A stretch of 64,000 nucleotides of DNA from Rhizobium leguminosarum bv. viciae USDA 2370 (GTDB taxonomy: Bacteria; Pseudomonadota; Alphaproteobacteria; Rhizobiales; Rhizobiaceae). Below, piece by piece: positions 55,092-63,691 of this stretch (position 1 is its first letter; each line of letters starts with the position of its first letter). The notes below the pieces were generated by a model. That model made no database searches. It had not been told where the DNA came from and saw only the letters and a list, made by a program, of their open reading frames with translations. The position numbers were made by a program, and so were the translations under genes. The stretch covers positions 62,001 through 126,000 of the forward strand of contig NZ_MRDL01000022.1 in NCBI RefSeq assembly GCF_002008365.1, read 5' to 3'.

Positions 55092-55946
55092 ATGACCGCT
55101 CGGGCAAGCTGGAAGGGTCATCTGAAGGTGGGCGACCTTGCCTGCGCGGTCGGGCTCTACACCGCCGTTTCTTCCTCCGACCGCGTCTCCTTCAACATTA
55201 TCAACCGCAGGACCGGCCACCGGGTGGAACGACAATTCGTCGACAGCGAGACCGGTAAACCGGTCGAGCGGGGCGACCAGGTCAAGGGCTACCAGATGGA
55301 GAATGGCGACTACATCGTCATCGAGGGTGACGAGATCGCCGAAATCATGCCGGAAAGCGACAAGGTCCTCAATATCAAGGCTTTCATCGCCTTCGACGAT
55401 ATCGACAAGCTATATTTCGACCGCCCTTACTATCTCGCGCCCGTCGACGAACATGACGAGGAGGCGCTGTCGCTGATCGCCAGGGGCATGCGTGACGGCA
55501 AGGTCGCGGCTCTGGCCGAAGCCGTGCTTTTCCGGCGGATCCGGACGCTGCTGATCCGTCCGCATGACGACTACATCGTCGCGACGATGCTGAATTTCGA
55601 CCACGAGGTGCGTTCTGCCGATACGGTCTTCAAGGATATCCCCGACATCAAGTTCGACAAGGAAATGATCGAGCTTGCCGGCCATATCATTGGCACTAAA
55701 CAAGGCAGCTTCGAACCGAGCGAGTACGAGGATCGCTACGAGGCTGCCCTCGTCGAACTGGTGAAGGCGAAGATCGAAGGCCGGGCGCCACCGAAGAAGA
55801 AACAGGCGCCGGAACGCAAGGTCGTCGACCTGATGGAGGCACTGCGCCAGAGTGCCAAGATGAGCGGCAAGGCGCCAGCAAAGAAGGCCCTGGCGAAGAA
55901 GAAGGCGCCGGCGCGCGGCGACAGCCGCAGCAAGAAGGCAAGCTGA
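55092..55946 (+). CDS. ku: Ku DNA end-binding protein
   Basis: 284 residues. Ku core: RASWKGHLKVGDLACAVGLY, DSETGKPVERGDQVKGYQME, RPYYLAPVDEHDEEALSLIA. The C-terminal tail has the VVDLMEALRQS motif and then a Lys/Ala-rich end that probably aids DNA binding. Ku dimers hold broken ends for LigD in non-homologous end joining; no ligD is in the window. Convergent with the second Ku gene. Confidence 0.94.
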   Translation: MTARASWKGHLKVGDLACAVGLYTAVSSSDRVSFNIINRRTGHRVERQFVDSETGKPVERGDQVKGYQMENGDYIVIEGDEIAEIMPESDKVLNIKAFIAFDDIDKLYFDRPYYLAPVDEHDEEALSLIARGMRDGKVAALAEAVLFRRIRTLLIRPHDDYIVATMLNFDHEVRSADTVFKDIPDIKFDKEMIELAGHIIGTKQGSFEPSEYEDRYEAALVELVKAKIEGRAPPKKKQAPERKVVDLMEALRQSAKMSGKAPAKKALAKKKAPARGDSRSKKAS

Positions 55947-56040
55947 GATGGCCTCGCCCCCTGGCGGGCGATGGGCAATCTCAAGCGCACCCCACCTCGC
56001 GCGAATACAACGGTTTGTCGCGCCGGCGAAGCCGCGGGAC

Positions 56041-56122
56041 CTGAAGCGCGTCAAAGTGGATTCCCGCGATGCTTTAAGTCTTTGATTTATGTATATCGTT
56101 TCCCAAAATCGCTGGCCACTTT
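56041..56122 (+). repeat. Degenerate family 1 repeat between the Ku genes
   Basis: CTGAAGCGCGTCAAAG to AAATCGCTGGCCAC, recognisable against copy B but with many changes in the arms. It fills the space before the stop of the second Ku gene. Confidence 0.5.
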
Positions 56123-56123
56123 T

Positions 56124-56930
56124 TCATTGGCGCGGCTTCTGGCCGCCTTCCGCTGCCAGGCTCTTCTTCAGCGCATCCATGATATTGATGACGTTGCCGG
56201 TCGATTTCACCGGTGCGGGTTTTGCCACGGGCGCTGCCTTCTTCAGGCTCTTCTGTTTGCCGCGGATCATCGACTTCAGGCGTGTCTGGATCGGGTCCTG
56301 CACCATGGTCGGGCTCCAATCCTTCGTCTCTTCCTTCACCAGTTGCGTCATCAGCGTCAGCAGCTTGCTGTCGATCTCGGTCTTATCGTCGAGTTCGGCT
56401 ATGGGATCACGCACCTCGTCGCCGTAGCGCAGGGTCCAGAGAATGATGCCTTTGCCTTGCGGCTCCAGCAGCACGGCGCGCTCGCGACGATAAAGGACAA
56501 GACGGGCGATGCCGACGACCTCATTCGCCTTCATCGCCTCGCGGATGACGCAGAAGGCTTCCACCCCGACCTTGTCCTCGGGCGCCAGAAAATGCGGTTT
56601 GTCGTACCAGATCCAATCGATCGAGCCGCGCGGCACGAAACTGTCGATCTCGATGGTGCGGGTACTTTCGAGCCCGACCTCCTCGATCTCCTCGTCTTCG
56701 AGAAGAACATAGTCGTCCTCGCCGCGCGGATAGCCCTTCACCTGGTCCCTCTCGGCCACAGGTTTGTGGGTGACGCTGTCGACATAACGGCTTTCGACGC
56801 GGTTCTTCGTCTGGCGATTGAGGACATGGAAACGGACCTTGTTGCTTTCGGTCGTCGCCGGCGTCAGCGAGACGGCGGCGGTGACGAGCGAGAGCTTGAG
56901 ATAACCTTTCCAGAATGTCTGACGTGCCAT
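56124..56930 (-). CDS. ku: Ku DNA end-binding protein (second copy)
   Basis: 268 residues from ATG 56930 (MARQTFWKGYLKLS). Core: YVDSVTHKPVAERDQVKGYP, FLAPEDKVGVEAFCVIREAM. The C-terminus has VINIMDALKKSL and a Pro/Ala/Lys linker, unlike the first copy. Paired Ku genes are known in rhizobia and may form heterodimers. A ribosome site (GGGAGGCAGGAC) lies before the start. Confidence 0.94.
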   Translation of the reverse strand: MARQTFWKGYLKLSLVTAAVSLTPATTESNKVRFHVLNRQTKNRVESRYVDSVTHKPVAERDQVKGYPRGEDDYVLLEDEEIEEVGLESTRTIEIDSFVPRGSIDWIWYDKPHFLAPEDKVGVEAFCVIREAMKANEVVGIARLVLYRRERAVLLEPQGKGIILWTLRYGDEVRDPIAELDDKTEIDSKLLTLMTQLVKEETKDWSPTMVQDPIQTRLKSMIRGKQKSLKKAAPVAKPAPVKSTGNVINIMDALKKSLAAEGGQKPRQ

Positions 56931-57167
56931 GTCTGTCCTGCCTCCCGGACACGGTTGGGCATGGCTATCAACGGCGGGTTCGGTCTTTGGTTCCGGCAAT
57001 TGAAGATTTCGTCGATCAGATGCGGTCAGTGTATTTTCATTTCATGGATCGGCTGCCAATGGGCCGAGCATTGCGGGTGGAGAGACCAGAGCCAGTCTGT
57101 CCTTGCCACGGCCATTTTCCTCTTCAATAATGAAAGCTCCCAGGACGTCAGGATATCGGTAATCTGA

Positions 57168-57902
57168 ATGTTGCGACTTTTCGCCAACCTCATCACTATC
57201 CTCGCATTGAATTTCCTTCTCATCGTCAGCAATGCTGGCCCGTCCTTCGGACAGGAATGCCCGGACCCTGCAAAAGTGTCGAATGCGCTGGCGCAACAAA
57301 AGCCGCCGAGCAAGAGATATGATCGCGCTCTTCCCAGCTATCGCGACAAATCGGGCCGATACAATCTGGCTCTTGTCGGCGATTCGCTCGTCGAACTCTG
57401 GCAGCCCTGGATCAAGGACAGCTTTCCGACGCGCCCCGTGATGAACCTCGCGGTCGCAGGGGATACCACGCAAAATGCATTGTACCGCCTCGATGGTCTA
57501 AACCTTCCGGATTTCCATCCCGCCGATGTCGTCGTGCTTATCGGCACGAACAACCTGGGTGTGAAAACTGCGCCATGCGCCGTGGCAGCTGGTGTCGTGG
57601 CTGTTGTCAGCAAGGTTCGCGCTCTTTGGCCAGGCGCCCATATTTATGCGTTGTCCATACCGCCTCGAGGCAAGCGCTATGCCTTCTACGAGGATGTACG
57701 AATTCCGGCCAACCACCTTGTAGCATCGTCATTGGCTGAAATGCCGGGTGTCACGTTCGCTCAAATGAACGATGATATGTTGCGGTGCGGCAAGCCAAGC
57801 GATAAGGAATGTTCCAACTACAAGCCTGACCATCTTCATTTCAATGAAGGGGCATACAAGCTGATCACGAGCTTCCTCGCCGCAGCGGGTCTACAGCTTT
57901 GA
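57168..57902 (+). CDS. Secreted SGNH/GDSL hydrolase
   Basis: 244 residues with an N-terminal signal peptide (ANLITILALNFLLIVSNAG). SGNH blocks: Ser73 in LVGDSLVE, Gly99 in NLAVAGDTTQ, Asn129 in LIGTNNLG, and Asp221/His224 in PDHLHFNEG. Such enzymes add or remove acyl groups, often on polysaccharides. It is the first gene of the 57-62 kb group, whose GC content looks lower by eye than that of its neighbours. Confidence 0.88.
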   Translation: MLRLFANLITILALNFLLIVSNAGPSFGQECPDPAKVSNALAQQKPPSKRYDRALPSYRDKSGRYNLALVGDSLVELWQPWIKDSFPTRPVMNLAVAGDTTQNALYRLDGLNLPDFHPADVVVLIGTNNLGVKTAPCAVAAGVVAVVSKVRALWPGAHIYALSIPPRGKRYAFYEDVRIPANHLVASSLAEMPGVTFAQMNDDMLRCGKPSDKECSNYKPDHLHFNEGAYKLITSFLAAAGLQL

Positions 57903-57945
57903 TTTTTGCCGCTCAGGTGGTTACCAAAACGTAAGGCGGAGTGTC

Positions 57946-59301
57946 ATGAGCACCTCATTTGACAGCTACCAACCGATTGGCCTGCAAAGACATAGACCCA
58001 GAGCTCGCGCGCAATATCGCATTCGGCGTGAAACCTTCGTGCGGATCGTCCTCTCGGCAATATTTTATATTTCCCTCTGGAGAGCGACCGGCATGTGGTA
58101 TGGGCTGCCGGCCGACTTCCAGGAGGGTGTCGGCAAAGACCCCATGCCGATGCGACTGCTGCTAATGTCGCTCGTTCCGCTCATCGGCCTTTACTGTGTG
58201 CTGGAGCCCAGGCGAGTCTTTGAATTGATTCGCAGCGCTTCGCCGCTGGTCGGCATAGTCTTCCTATGCGTCTTTCTCTCGATTGCTTTCTCCGTCAGCG
58301 TAGGATCCTCGCTCCGGTCCTTAGTGGCCGTCGCATTGCTGACAGCTGGACCCCTTCTTTACCGGGCCCGTTATGGAGCCGTCGACACATTTGAAAGCCT
58401 GGCGAAATTTGCGATTGCGACGGCTTTCATCAATATTCTTTACACCGCAGCTTTTCCACGCTTCGCTGTCATGAGAGGCAGTTATGCCGGGATGGTGAAA
58501 GGGGCATTTTACCACAAAAACATGCTCGGCCAGTTTTCGGCAACCAACTTCATCTTGCTGCTGCCGGCCCTGCCGATGTGGCGTCTGCGCTACTATGATC
58601 TCCTCAGATGGGCGGCAATGCTGCTCTACCTCGTGCTCATCGTGCTGGCGAAATCGTCAACGACCATCATCCTGCTTTCGATCGGAATAGCCGTATACTA
58701 CGGAATGAGCTGGATTCAGCGCTTTCCAGGCCGCATCTTCAGATCCTTCGTCGTTCTCCTTGCATTCGCCCTGCTGGGCTTTGTCGTCTCCGTCGCCTTG
58801 ATGGGTGTGGCCCAGGCGATTGCCGAATCCTTCGGGAAAGACCTTACGCTCAGCGGACGTACGAATGTTTGGGAACAGTTGCTGCCGCTGATTTCCGAGC
58901 GGCCGCTTACGGGCTGGGGATTTGCCTTGTTCCGACAGCCCGAAATCATGGAGCAATATGTTCGCCTAACCTGGGATGCTCAATCCACGCACAACACCTA
59001 TATCGAACTCGCGCTGAACATGGGCATACCCGCCACCATAATCTGGACCTCGTTCGTGGTGGTGCGGCTCGTGGCGAAGATGACCTCGTCGCCCCTAAGT
59101 CAAGCGCTGGCCATCACGAAGAGGAAAGAGGTTGTCATTATCCTCCTGATCCTGATCGGCGCGTTCACCGAAGCCGGAATGATGCTCGCCCCCTTCATCT
59201 TGTGGCCCCATACCGTGATCGCACTGACGGGCCTTGGGCCAGAGTTTCTCTCTCGTTTCCGCAAACCGACCAAGGCTGGCGACCAACATGCATCAGGCTA
59301 A
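57946..59301 (+). CDS. Wzy/WaaL-like O-antigen polymerase or ligase
   Basis: 451 residues, about 11 membrane helices and a large periplasmic loop. The Wzy_C signature is visible: GRTNVWEQLLPLISERPLTG, WGFALF and STHNTYIELALNMG. It polymerises or ligates lipid-linked sugar units at the periplasmic face. It overlaps the acyltransferase gene by 14 bp, so they form an operon. Confidence 0.85.
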   Translation: MSTSFDSYQPIGLQRHRPRARAQYRIRRETFVRIVLSAIFYISLWRATGMWYGLPADFQEGVGKDPMPMRLLLMSLVPLIGLYCVLEPRRVFELIRSASPLVGIVFLCVFLSIAFSVSVGSSLRSLVAVALLTAGPLLYRARYGAVDTFESLAKFAIATAFINILYTAAFPRFAVMRGSYAGMVKGAFYHKNMLGQFSATNFILLLPALPMWRLRYYDLLRWAAMLLYLVLIVLAKSSTTIILLSIGIAVYYGMSWIQRFPGRIFRSFVVLLAFALLGFVVSVALMGVAQAIAESFGKDLTLSGRTNVWEQLLPLISERPLTGWGFALFRQPEIMEQYVRLTWDAQSTHNTYIELALNMGIPATIIWTSFVVVRLVAKMTSSPLSQALAITKRKEVVIILLILIGAFTEAGMMLAPFILWPHTVIALTGLGPEFLSRFRKPTKAGDQHASG

Positions 59302-60394
59302 AAATGTGAGTTCCAAGAATCGCAGACTGGTCGGCCTCGATGGGATTCGCGGACTGGCGGCCATTTGTGTGGCCGTGCATCATACCGAAGGCTTTGTCGG
59401 TTTCGATGCAGCACCCGCTGCCTACCTCGCCGTCGACCTGTTCTTTTGTCTCAGCGGCTTCGTGATCGGTCACGCTTATGAGCGGAAACTCATTCAAGAG
59501 TCTTCACTTTCTGCGAACGATTTCGCCATCAAGCGCCTCATCCGCTTGTATCCGATGTATTTGTTCGGCTTGTTGCTCGGCGTACTCGCATATGCGGGCA
59601 TGTCGCTCAGCAGAAATCAGCAAATCGATCCCATGCTGTTTGCCACCTCCCTGATTGCCTCGATGTTCTTTCTGCCGGCGATCGGTGGAACATCGCTGAA
59701 GGCGCCGAACCTGTTCCCCTTCAACGGTCCGTCATGGTCGCTATTCCTGGAGATCGTGATCAACCTGGCCTACGGCTATGCAGCACGAATGCTGTCCAGC
59801 GGCGTGCTCGTTATCATCCTGCTTGCGTCATGGGTTTGGTTGGCGGCGCAAACGCTGGCCCATGGAAGCGCCGACCTGATCCCGCTCGACGGCGCTTTGC
59901 TCTCCGGATTTCCCCGCGTTCTCTTTTCCTTCACCCTCGGCATCTTGATGTACCGCTACCGCGCGCGGCTTTCTCCTTCAGGCATCGGAAAAGCAGCCGC
60001 AGTGACAACAATCGTCGTCGCGACTGCTCTTCTTGTCTTTCAGGCGCCAGCCGCCTTGGTTGGCATTAAGGACCTGATTGTCATCACCGCTTTATTTCCC
60101 ATCGCAGTGCTTGTCCTTTACACAGCCAACTTCGATGGCGTGCTGCGGCAGCCGCTTCTTATCGCGGGAGAGGCGTCTTACGCGCTCTATGCAATTCATG
60201 TTCCGCTGCTGGGCTTGCTGTTGGGAGCCTGGAAAGCCGCCGGCCTGGGGCAACCGCCGGCTTGGGCAATCTTTGCCATCGTTCTTCCGCTGATCGTCCT
60301 ATTGGCGATTATCGTCACCCGCCTTTACGATGAGCCGGTTCGCAAAGCGCTCAGCGCTCGAAAGGCCATGAGGCTTGGCTGGCGTCGATCCTGA
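59288..60394 (+). CDS. Acyltransferase-3 family membrane protein
   Basis: 368 residues, about ten helices. RLVGLDGIRGLAAICVAVHH (with the key His), then DLFFCLSGFVIGHAYERKL and the C-terminal FASYALYAIHVPLLGL-like region. These enzymes put acetyl or other acyl groups on exported sugars. The start overlaps the upstream polymerase gene. Confidence 0.9.
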   Translation: MHQAKNVSSKNRRLVGLDGIRGLAAICVAVHHTEGFVGFDAAPAAYLAVDLFFCLSGFVIGHAYERKLIQESSLSANDFAIKRLIRLYPMYLFGLLLGVLAYAGMSLSRNQQIDPMLFATSLIASMFFLPAIGGTSLKAPNLFPFNGPSWSLFLEIVINLAYGYAARMLSSGVLVIILLASWVWLAAQTLAHGSADLIPLDGALLSGFPRVLFSFTLGILMYRYRARLSPSGIGKAAAVTTIVVATALLVFQAPAALVGIKDLIVITALFPIAVLVLYTANFDGVLRQPLLIAGEASYALYAIHVPLLGLLLGAWKAAGLGQPPAWAIFAIVLPLIVLLAIIVTRLYDEPVRKALSARKAMRLGWRRS

Positions 60395-60428
60395 TTTTGG
60401 CGCGATCCTGGCCCCCCCGTCGCACCGC

Positions 60429-61574
60429 TTAAATCGAGAGATAGCGCTTCTGCCAAGGCAGCCTGTGTTCCTGCCAGGCGCGCGGTGTGAAGTCGTCATA
60501 GGCAGTCTCGGCGATCGCCAGCATCCAATTCTGCTCCTTGCGGGCCAGCAAGACGCATGACAATTCCATGCCAGGCTCAACCGCGATGGAGGGTCGGTTG
60601 GCGCCTGCGATATCGATCCCCTTGTCACGCCACTGGATGCGGATTTCGTCGGGCTCGGATGTCCATTCGCCGGAGGAAACCGAAGCCTTGCCGTCAGGCT
60701 TCAAGCGAAGCGGCGGCGGGGTGACATTCAGAAAGCTGCCATCGTTGCGATAGTTGCCATCGATATCACCCGCAGTCGCTTTGCCGTTTCCCTTGAGAAC
60801 GATGTCCTGTTCGCACCGCAGAAATATGTTGCGCCGAAAGCTGCCGGACCACCGACGGTTGGCGAAGAATGCGATGTCGCATTGGCTAATGACGTTGTCG
60901 TGGATATCGATGTCTTTGCGAAATGCCAGCTCCTGATCCGAAAAGCCACTCAGGCTGACGCCACGATTGGTGTTCTCAATCCAGTTGTCATAAACGTGAT
61001 GCCCGGCGTGGTCGGCCTTGTCGCCAATGCCGTAGCCGAAGGAATAATCATTCATCCTGCCGTCGCGCATGATGTTGCTGCGCACCACGGCGTCATCCCC
61101 GATCGACGAAAAGGAGAAATTCTTGCCGCCGATGAAATTGTACTCGACCAGGTATTTTCGAGTTTTGTCGCAGACCAGCGCACCCTTGTTCGATGCGCTC
61201 GCCGGCGACTGCAGGAAGAGGTTGCCGCGGATTACGATATCGGAGCTGATATTGTCGTCGCTGTTTTGATAGGCGAACTGGCAGCAGTCTGCTCCCTCGC
61301 CCGGTGCCGCGCCGATGCGATTGTTCTCCAGCAACACGTGCGTCGTCTTCGTCAGGTAGATGCCGTCGCCGTTCACATTCTCCGTTTCACAGCGCCTGAC
61401 GGTGAGATTCTTGCCATTGTGAAATTTGAAGCCTCGAGGAGAATTCTTCACTATAACGTCTTCGATCACCGTATCGGAAAACACCTGATAGGCGACGCCG
61501 ACATCGGGCGCACCATCGATGACCTGTCCGCGTGTAGACGCGCCGTGAACTTTCTTTCGCAGGATGGCGGTCAT
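60429..61574 (-). CDS. Right-handed beta-helix repeat protein
   Basis: 381 residues from ATG 61574 (GAAGGAAATGC upstream). Residues 30-270 are short repeats typical of a beta-helix (NLTVRRCETENVNGDGIYLT, VLLENNRIGAAPGEG, SDIVIRGNLFLQ). The tail is strand-rich. Such folds occur in pectate-lyase-like and alginate-epimerase-like enzymes; there is no recognisable catalytic motif and no signal peptide on this start. It lies convergent to the acyltransferase gene. Confidence 0.78.
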   Translation of the reverse strand: MTAILRKKVHGASTRGQVIDGAPDVGVAYQVFSDTVIEDVIVKNSPRGFKFHNGKNLTVRRCETENVNGDGIYLTKTTHVLLENNRIGAAPGEGADCCQFAYQNSDDNISSDIVIRGNLFLQSPASASNKGALVCDKTRKYLVEYNFIGGKNFSFSSIGDDAVVRSNIMRDGRMNDYSFGYGIGDKADHAGHHVYDNWIENTNRGVSLSGFSDQELAFRKDIDIHDNVISQCDIAFFANRRWSGSFRRNIFLRCEQDIVLKGNGKATAGDIDGNYRNDGSFLNVTPPPLRLKPDGKASVSSGEWTSEPDEIRIQWRDKGIDIAGANRPSIAVEPGMELSCVLLARKEQNWMLAIAETAYDDFTPRAWQEHRLPWQKRYLSI

Positions 61575-61648
61575 TGCATTTCCTTCGATACCGGTGCCGC
61601 GGGGAATTAAGCAGAGGGCATGTGGCGGATGTTTGAATATTTGGACAT

Positions 61649-62293
61649 TCAGCTTGTAAACCGCCCATCCTTCAAAAACGACAGGGTCTGGTTCCACATC
61701 GTCTTGTTGACGGGTAGGAAAGTGTGGTTTGCCGGGACGACGATATGCGCCGCCGCGCCGTCGAGACGGGTGCTCTCCACTGAAACCTTCCCATCATTCG
61801 GAACCCTGAGGCCGATGATAAGGGAAGAGACCGGGTCGATGGTCCGATTCCCGGCGATGATGCCAAGTTCGACCGTGCCGAACAGCTCGGTCATGGCGGT
61901 TTGATCGGTAATCAGCTGTTGTCCTGCCGGTCCATAGACCTTCCTATATAAGGGCCAGCTCTTGAGGAAATCGGCAATCTGTCTGCCGTTGTTCGGCGTT
62001 CCGACCATGACTACTCTGCCCAGCTTGGCTGGACGATAGCGCGCGAGAAAAGCACGGATGACCAGCCCACCCATCGAATAACCGACGAAATGGACCCGGC
62101 CATCGCCTGCTTTCTTCACGGCGTCGTCGATCTCCGGTCGAATGATGTCGACGAGGTCGCTGATCGAAAACCTGGTGGAGAGGTATCCGACATTCACAAC
62201 CCGATAACCGTGGCCGGACAGGGAGCCGGCGAGCTTCTCCATGCTTTTCTTCGTCCGGGCAATGCCGTGAAAGAGGAGAACTGTGTCGTTCAT
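61649..62293 (-). CDS. Lipase-like alpha/beta hydrolase
   Basis: 214 residues starting MNDTVLLFHGIARTKKSMEK. Nucleophile Ser73 in VHFVGYSMGG and a His in VPANHTFLP near the end; the Asp is probably in the RVPNDGKV segment. The type resembles PGAP1/lipase-like esterases. It is 74 bp upstream of the beta-helix gene and on the same strand, so cotranscription is likely. Confidence 0.8.
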   Translation of the reverse strand: MNDTVLLFHGIARTKKSMEKLAGSLSGHGYRVVNVGYLSTRFSISDLVDIIRPEIDDAVKKAGDGRVHFVGYSMGGLVIRAFLARYRPAKLGRVVMVGTPNNGRQIADFLKSWPLYRKVYGPAGQQLITDQTAMTELFGTVELGIIAGNRTIDPVSSLIIGLRVPNDGKVSVESTRLDGAAAHIVVPANHTFLPVNKTMWNQTLSFLKDGRFTS

Positions 62294-62475
62294 CACTGTC
62301 CGCTCAACGTGCCGCTGTCGCTCATGCACCTATCCTGTAGCTCTCAAGGTGAACCGTGTCGATTAATGCCGAATAGCCAGACATCCGAACAGTTTCGTTT
62401 CTCTAAGCCGGAGCATGCAAGGCCTGAAAGCAGGGGTGCGCTTATTCTCACGCCCCCGCCACAAGCGCCTTGTTC

Positions 62476-63171
62476 TTACTTTGAGACTGCCATGGCCGCC
62501 TCATCGATAAAAGCCGCGACCTCCAGAGGCTTTGATTGCGGCAAGGCATGACTTGCCTCCAAGGTCATGACTCTCCGAGCACCGAGACGAGCCGACATTG
62601 CTGCCTGGTTTTCAGGAGCAATCATCCTGTCTTCACTTGCTATTTGATACCAGGATGGCTTCTTCCGCCAGGCGGGCGCGGTGATGACGTCACCAAAGGT
62701 ACCGGCAAGCGGCGCTTTTTGGGTAGCCGCCAGAACGACACCTTCTTCGGGAGGCAGATCCTCGCAGAAGCTTTCATGGAATTTGTCGGCCTTGAGCCAG
62801 AGATAGTTGTCGCTGTCCGGCTCGATATTGGCCAGTGCCGCAGGAGGATGCTGTTGGGTGATGCTGCCTGGACTTTCGCCTGCATCGGGGGCGAATGCGG
62901 CGATATAGACAAGGCCGGCTACATTCGGTTGATCTCCGGCTTCGGTGATGACCGCACCGCCGTAGGAATGACCGACGAGCACGACCGGCCCTTTCTGCTG
63001 GGCCACCATCTTGCGTGTCCGTTCGGCATCCTCGGCTAGCGAAGTCAACGGCAGTTCGACCGCGCGAACGGACTGATAGCCCCTATGCGCCAGCTCGAGT
63101 ATCACCTTTCCCCAATGGGCGGCACCACCCCAAAAGCCGTGCACCAGAATGATCGTGGGTTTATGACTCAT
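62476..63171 (-). CDS. Alpha/beta hydrolase
   Basis: 231 residues starting MSHKPTIILVHGFWGGAAHW. Oxyanion motif HGFWGG, nucleophile Ser69 in LVGHSYGGAVI, and final His in LEASHALPQSKP. The family covers esterases of small substrates (for example hydroxynitrile lyase/esterase-like). A 520-bp regulatory gap separates it from the divergent nitrogen-starvation gene at 63692. Confidence 0.85.
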   Translation of the reverse strand: MSHKPTIILVHGFWGGAAHWGKVILELAHRGYQSVRAVELPLTSLAEDAERTRKMVAQQKGPVVLVGHSYGGAVITEAGDQPNVAGLVYIAAFAPDAGESPGSITQQHPPAALANIEPDSDNYLWLKADKFHESFCEDLPPEEGVVLAATQKAPLAGTFGDVITAPAWRKKPSWYQIASEDRMIAPENQAAMSARLGARRVMTLEASHALPQSKPLEVAAFIDEAAMAVSK

Positions 63172-63623
63172 AGTTTCTCCTGTTTTCTGAAAAGAGCGAT
63201 ACGACCGTGATCGGCGAGAACGGACTCCAAATATCCTCTGCCGGCGGAAGAACGGTCTCACGCACACATCCAACCGCCTTAATTGATTGCATTCAATATA
63301 GCTAGATTTTTTCGATTGAAGCGATTAATGCATATTGACGCCTAGCCTTCTTCGGACCGAGACGCATCCATTGCATTGCGACGCCGCCGGAAAGGCGGCC
63401 TCAACTCGGACAACGGCTTCAATCCTGGCCCCGCGCCGCGCCAGTATCAATGCTTCCTGCAATGATTGACGACCAATTGAATGCACCTGATTTGAGCTTT
63501 CGTGCATTCTATTTTTGCACGCCGTCGCTCAGAAAATTAGCTCTAAAATTTTCGCTTTCGTTATTGATAGCATAATTGAATGCATTATCGGCAGATTTGA
63601 CTGCTATTTGTGCATAATCAATC
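63172..63623. promoter_or_regulatory. Upstream region with repeated ATTGAATGCA motif
   Basis: AT-rich gap with three copies of ATTGAATGCA: on the minus strand at 63288-63297, and on the plus strand at 63476-63485 and 63575-63584. They may be operators for a regulator acting on the hydrolase gene, the gene at 63692, or both. The only open frame here (63325-63507, minus) is not convincing. Confidence 0.5.
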
Positions 63624-63639
63624 TGGCATAGCGCTTGCA
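63624..63639 (+). promoter_or_regulatory. Sigma-54 (RpoN) promoter
   Basis: TGGCAT-N5-TTGCA with the GG and GC pairs 10 bp apart, the -24/-12 spacing. The expected start of transcription is near 63651, about 40 bp before the ATG at 63692. It fits a nitrogen-starvation gene. Confidence 0.78.
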
Positions 63640-63691
63640 ATTGGATGGATGCTCCCCGGATGGGGATCGGATTTCAATCAAGGAGCCATCC

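Noticed and set aside
57168..62293. Prophage or integrative element
   Set aside because: No integrase, transposase, attachment repeats or tRNA were seen at the edges, despite a composition that looks different by eye.
63325..63507. 60-codon open frame on the minus strand
   Set aside because: No good ribosome site, no recognisable features, and it overlaps the regulatory gap with repeated motifs.
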